Of a DNA stretch of 64,000 nt, positions 60,558-64,000 are shown one piece after another. The translations under genes and the position numbers were made by a program. The stretch comes from Musa acuminata AAA Group. Its lineage: Eukaryota > Streptophyta > Magnoliopsida > Zingiberales > Musaceae. The DNA lies in NCBI RefSeq assembly GCF_036884655.1, contig NC_088342.1, positions 35,034,001 through 35,098,000 of the forward strand, given 5' to 3'. A model generated the notes under the pieces. The model ran no database searches. It had not been told where the DNA came from and saw nothing but the letters and a program-made list of their open reading frames with translations. Positions within the stretch are counted from its first letter, which is position 1, and each line of letters starts with the position of its first letter.

Positions 60558-61424
60558 CTGATGAAATTTCAAGTGAAAGCAATAACATATCAGGAGAACC
60601 TAATGAAGGAAAAAGTGTCTGCTAAATGTTATGGAGATAACTAAGCAAATGCAGTCAAGTTAATTTTCAAGTTTAAAAATGCAAGATCAAAAATATTGAT
60701 TATTAATCAAGCAAAACTATTCACAAAGTCCACTTTTGAAGAGTAGCAGAAACTTCAGACCAAATGATCAAATTCCACTTCTGAAGAGTTGGCAGCAGCT
60801 TAACTTGTAAAAATATATCTTATGGAGCTAAGTTAAGAAATGGCAAATACCTGATTGCACATTATTTCAGATAACAAAACTAAAATCCAGAAATTCACAG
60901 TTTTTCATAATTTTGAGAGTGTAATAGCAAATTCCATGCATCAATTGATCATGTCGTTCACCAATCTCAGACGTACTCAGATTCATGAATCCTATGTTTC
61001 TTCTGAGCAATGGAAAAAAAATGCTGCACTATAGAAATGGTGATTGTACTGAAGCTAAGCTTTATGACAAAGAACTTTAGATAATAACATAGGTATGCTC
61101 AGTGTTCTCCACAAGGGTACCTACACTATATCCTTGTCATGTTTACATCAAGTTAGCACCTCTTTTGTCAACTATGAATCAAGAAGCAATCTTAAAGGAG
61201 GATAAAGAAACACAGGTATCAGAGGATGATCTTCTAAAACATCAAGCTAAGTACATTTTCCTGTTAATAAAGCTGGCACAAATATCTAATCTCTTATGTG
61301 GTGTCCTATGGAAATTGGCCAGGAGTGAAAACACAATTTGACCAAACATTAAAGAGATTCAATGAGGTGTACATAGTGGTACACAAGTGAAAATTAAGAC
61401 TGGCAAAATCACTAAATTTGGTAA
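60558..61424 (-). other. upstream intron sequence of the agenet gene
   Basis: No exon with agenet similarity was found here. An open stretch on the plus strand (61102-61341) has fairly protein-like composition but was not recognised. Confidence 0.4.
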
Positions 61425-61818
61425 TGTTGAATCTCGGATTTTGATGATGAAATCAATTAGTAAATTATTTGATCAAATCTATATGTTGAGAAAAGTGTGC
61501 AGGATTAACTACGATAGCGATCAAGGCATAAAGCAAAACGAAGTGCCGAAGTCAAGATCGAGATTTCGTTGGGAGTTCGAGAGTTCATCGGAAGTCCGGA
61601 GGTTCATCGAAAATGCTGTCGGAATTGACCAAGAAGAAGCTCGTCGGAACTCGCCAAGAAGATCGTTGTTAAGTTCAAAAGCTTGCCGGAAGTCCGCTGG
61701 AAGATTGCCAAGAGATCGTCGGAAGTCCGCCGGAAGCTCGTCGGAAGATACCTAGACTTACCGGGCTTGTTTCGTTTAGTGTATACCTTAAAAATCATAG
61801 TTAACACATAATTAGGAT

Positions 61819-62037
61819 CAAGGTCCGCCATACCGTACCGTACCGGAGTTTCGACCCGGGCTCGGTACAGTACGGTACCGGTGTACCGGGCAGTACACCA
61901 GGGCGTACCGAGCGGTACACCCTAGTGTACCGATACTGTAGCACTGTAGCGATACAGGGTGGTCCGCATACCGAGTACCTGGCGGACCGGTACGTACCGC
62001 CCGGTACGGCCTGTACGCTTCGGTACGGCAGACACTG
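61819..62037 (+). mobile_element. GTAC-rich hAT-like MITE nested in the LTR
   Basis: 219 bp with a perfect 8-bp target duplication ATTAGGAT (61811-61818, 62038-62045). Terminal inverted repeats CAAGGTCCGCCATACCG and CAGTGTCTGCCGTACCG (the latter read from the other strand), 13 of 17 matching. The interior is almost all variants of CGGTACGG/CCGTACCG. 8-bp duplications are typical of hAT transposons. No coding capacity. Confidence 0.82.
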
Positions 62038-62414
62038 ATTAGGATTAGGTTTGGGAGGTAATCCCACTAACTCAGTTAGGGGCCAACTGGGCCTGTAATT
62101 GGACTGGTTTGGGCCGGATTCAAGGCCCAACCAGGTTGCTGGACCTTGTCTAGCGGTGGCACCGCCAGACTGGGGTGGTGGAACCGCCCAAGGAACGATC
62201 TCCCAGGTGGTCTGGGCGGTGGTACCGCCGATAGTTATTACTGCCAGGAAGTGGTACCGCCCTGTCAAGCGGTGGTACCACCAGAGCTCAGTATCCGAGA
62301 CTCTGTCAGGCGGTGGTACCGCCCAGTGTCAGAGTGTTAGGCGGTGGTACCGCCAATACCCCGAAAACCCAGGATGAGATATTTTTTTGCTCCAATTTTG
62401 AAGTCATTGGGGCC

Positions 62415-62420
62415 TATAAA
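62415..62420 (+). promoter_or_regulatory. TATA box of element 4 LTR
   Basis: TATAAA in GGGGCCTATAAACACC, at the position conserved in the family. Confidence 0.5.
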
Positions 62421-62957
62421 CACCTCACCCTTTTCTACATAAAAATACAACGAAGTGCAATCAAAGTGTGAAAAAAAACTCTAAGTGTTGGGGTGTTAAA
62501 AGTGTTGTAAAACTTAAAAAGTCCTCCTTCTTCCTCTTTTTAGATTTGTAATCATCCAAGAAGAGGTGTAAGGCTTGTAAGGGTTAAGAGTTATCTCCTA
62601 AACTCGTGAAAAGGAGAAAGCGTTGTAAAGAGGTGGTTGGTCTTCGCCTATTGAAGAAGGACCATTAGTGGACGTCGGGGACCTCAAATAAGGAGGAATC
62701 GGAAGTGGATGTAGGTCACAACGATCGAACCACTATAAATTCCAGTGTGTTCATTCCTTATTGCTTAATCTATTTACTGCATTCAACTTTACTTCATTAC
62801 AAACTATCTAATCCCCTTTTCTCAACTCATTCAAGAAAAACGAAACGGTTTTCGCAGAATCAGATTTTATCATACGAAGATTTTCAAACCGACATAATTT
62901 TTCCGCTACACTAATTCACCCCCCCCCCCTCTTAGTGCCGCTCTTGATCCTAACAAT

Positions 62958-62969
62958 TGGTATCAGAGC
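62958..62969 (+). promoter_or_regulatory. primer binding site, initiator tRNA-Met
   Basis: TGGTATCAGAGC two bases after the LTR. Confidence 0.88.
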
Positions 62970-63005
62970 GAGGTCACTCTCATTTTGGTTTGAAACTCAA
63001 GAGAG

Positions 63006-64000
63006 ATGACATTTGCCGACAGCCAAGAGGGTCACTCAATAACACGTCCACCAATGTTCAATGAGACGGATTACACCTATTGGAAGACTAGAATGAAGAT
63101 TTTTCTAATTTCTATGGATTTTGAGTTATGGAATATTGCGGAAAATGGCTTTCAAAAGTCTTCTCTTCCAATGAAAAATTGGAATGAGTTAGAGAAGAAG
63201 ACTTTCTTTTTAAATGCAAAGGCTATGAATGCCTTGTTTTGCGCTTTAAATAAAAACGAGTCCAATCAAGTGTCTATTTGTGAAACGACTTTTGATATTT
63301 GGCACACACTCGAAATCACTCACGAAGGCACTAGTAGAGTAAAGGAGTCCAAGATAAATCTTTTAGTTCATACTTATGAATTGTTTCGGATAAAGCCAAG
63401 CGAAACTATTGTTAACATATACACCTGTTTTACGGATGTCGTCAATAGTTTAAAAGCTCTTGGCAAATGTTTTTCGAATTTTGAACTTGTTAATAAAATA
63501 TTGAGATCCCTTCCAAAGAGTTGGGACCCTAAAGTTACGGCCATTCAAGAGACTAAGGATTTGAATAATTTTCCTCTGGAAGAACTTATCAAGTCATTAA
63601 TGACCTATGAGATGACTTGCAACGCTCATGAAGAGCTTGAGAACAACCTTCAAAGAAAAGGAAAGATATGGCACTAAGAACTCATGAAGACCACTTAAAA
63701 GAAAATTCAAGTGATGAGGACTATGATAATGACTTGGCACTCTTGACAAGAAAGTTCAAAAAATTTATAAAAAGAAATAAATCTAAAAATGACACTAAAA
63801 ATAAAGTTGAACCCAAGAAAAAACAAGTCATATGCTACGAATGCAAGAAGCCGGGACATTTCAAAAGCGAATATCCCCAAGTGAAGAAGAAACAACTAAA
63901 GAAGAAGAAGGAGCTCAAAGCAACGTGGGATGATTCAAGCGATTCCGAAGACGAAGAACAAAGCAACAAGGAAATCGCCAACTACGCACTAATGGTCACC
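63006..64000 (+). pseudogene. copia gag of element 4, frameshifted, partial
   Basis: Opens at the ATG at 63006 (MTFADSQEGHS), then YWKTRMKIFLISMDFELWNI, FCALNKNESNQ and LRSLPKSWDPKVTAIQE. The frame ends early at 63677; a neighbouring frame from about 63650 continues the protein (ENSSDEDYDNDLALLTRKFK and a Lys-rich stretch) into CYECKKPGHFKSEYP. That is a CCHC zinc knuckle whose last Cys is Tyr. The frame continues (DDSSDSEDEE, NYALMV) to the window end. The N-terminal half is the UBN2-type gag domain. Confidence 0.85.

Larger units (their letters stand above)
61425..62955 (+). repeat. 5' LTR of copia-type element 4
   Basis: TGTTGAATCTCGG to CCTAACA, 1531 bp including a nested 219-bp MITE and its 8-bp duplication. 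Seven GGCGGTGGTACCGCC-type modules lie at about 62150-62355, TATAAA at 62415-62420, and a C tract near 62920. Confidence 0.88.
61425..64000 (+). mobile_element. copia-type element 4, cut by right edge
   Basis: 5' LTR 61425-62955, primer site for tRNA-Met, and gag from 63006 to beyond the window. Left flank GGTAA (61420-61424) should be repeated after the 3' LTR. Its gag is related to those of elements 1 and 2 but continues into a zinc-knuckle region, so this copy may be nearer to an autonomous member. It probably sits in an intron of the agenet gene, since the coding of that gene's first domain is incomplete on the left side of it. Confidence 0.85.

Noticed and set aside
60850..61010. Two possible small upstream exons of the agenet gene (29 nt ending at about 60850 and 41 nt near 60960-61003, minus strand)
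   Set aside because: Splice sites and phases would fit, but the encoded residues do not look like the start of an agenet domain, so chance is more likely.

Overview
The window is plant nuclear DNA, most likely from a monocot. The evidence is an intron-rich gene with GT-AG splice sites, Ty1/copia and Ty3/gypsy LTR retrotransposons primed by initiator tRNA-Met, MITE-like elements and an AT-rich satellite array. The style of the repeats makes me think of Zingiberales (banana relatives), but nothing in the sequence proves the species. There are no rRNA or tRNA genes, no bacterial operons and no CRISPR array.

Layout. 1-8005: a copia-type element on the minus strand whose far LTR runs off the left edge. 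8006-29978: an AT-rich satellite with a 99-bp monomer (about 13.4 kb of satellite in total). It is split by a complete copia-type element (9544-16632, plus strand) and by a solo LTR (25031-26547). Two higher-order repeat domains are visible, one with a period near 1.27 kb and one near 0.69 kb. 29979-30817: a short non-satellite flank holding a diverged single copy of the satellite monomer and a duplicated stretch of the neighbouring gene's 3' flank.

30818-60557: one host gene on the minus strand, an agenet (Tudor-like) domain protein. Five exons (60557-60488, 59814-59555, 44127-44011, 32080-32029, 31275-30818) join with matching phases into 318 codons plus stop. The first exon or exons lie beyond the right edge or past the copia element at 61425. 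Its two large introns (15.4 and 11.9 kb) hold most of the other repeats. These are two related chromovirus-type gypsy elements (A 37859-43017, B 51538-57103), a solo gypsy LTR (45083-45725), a gypsy integrase remnant (about 50350-50905), two AGGCGC-ended elements, GTAC-rich hAT-like MITEs and a degenerate tandem repeat of about 320 bp. 61425-64000: the 5' LTR and gag of a third copia-type element, cut by the right edge and probably also inside an intron of the same gene.

How the parts relate. The only likely functional protein gene is the agenet gene. The transposons look inactive: the two copia elements at the left carry only a broken gag and no pol, and both gypsy copies share the same integrase-core deletion, so they probably moved with enzymes supplied by other elements. 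The most notable observation is that the satellite monomer resembles a single-copy sequence just past the 3' end of the agenet gene, which suggests where the satellite came from.
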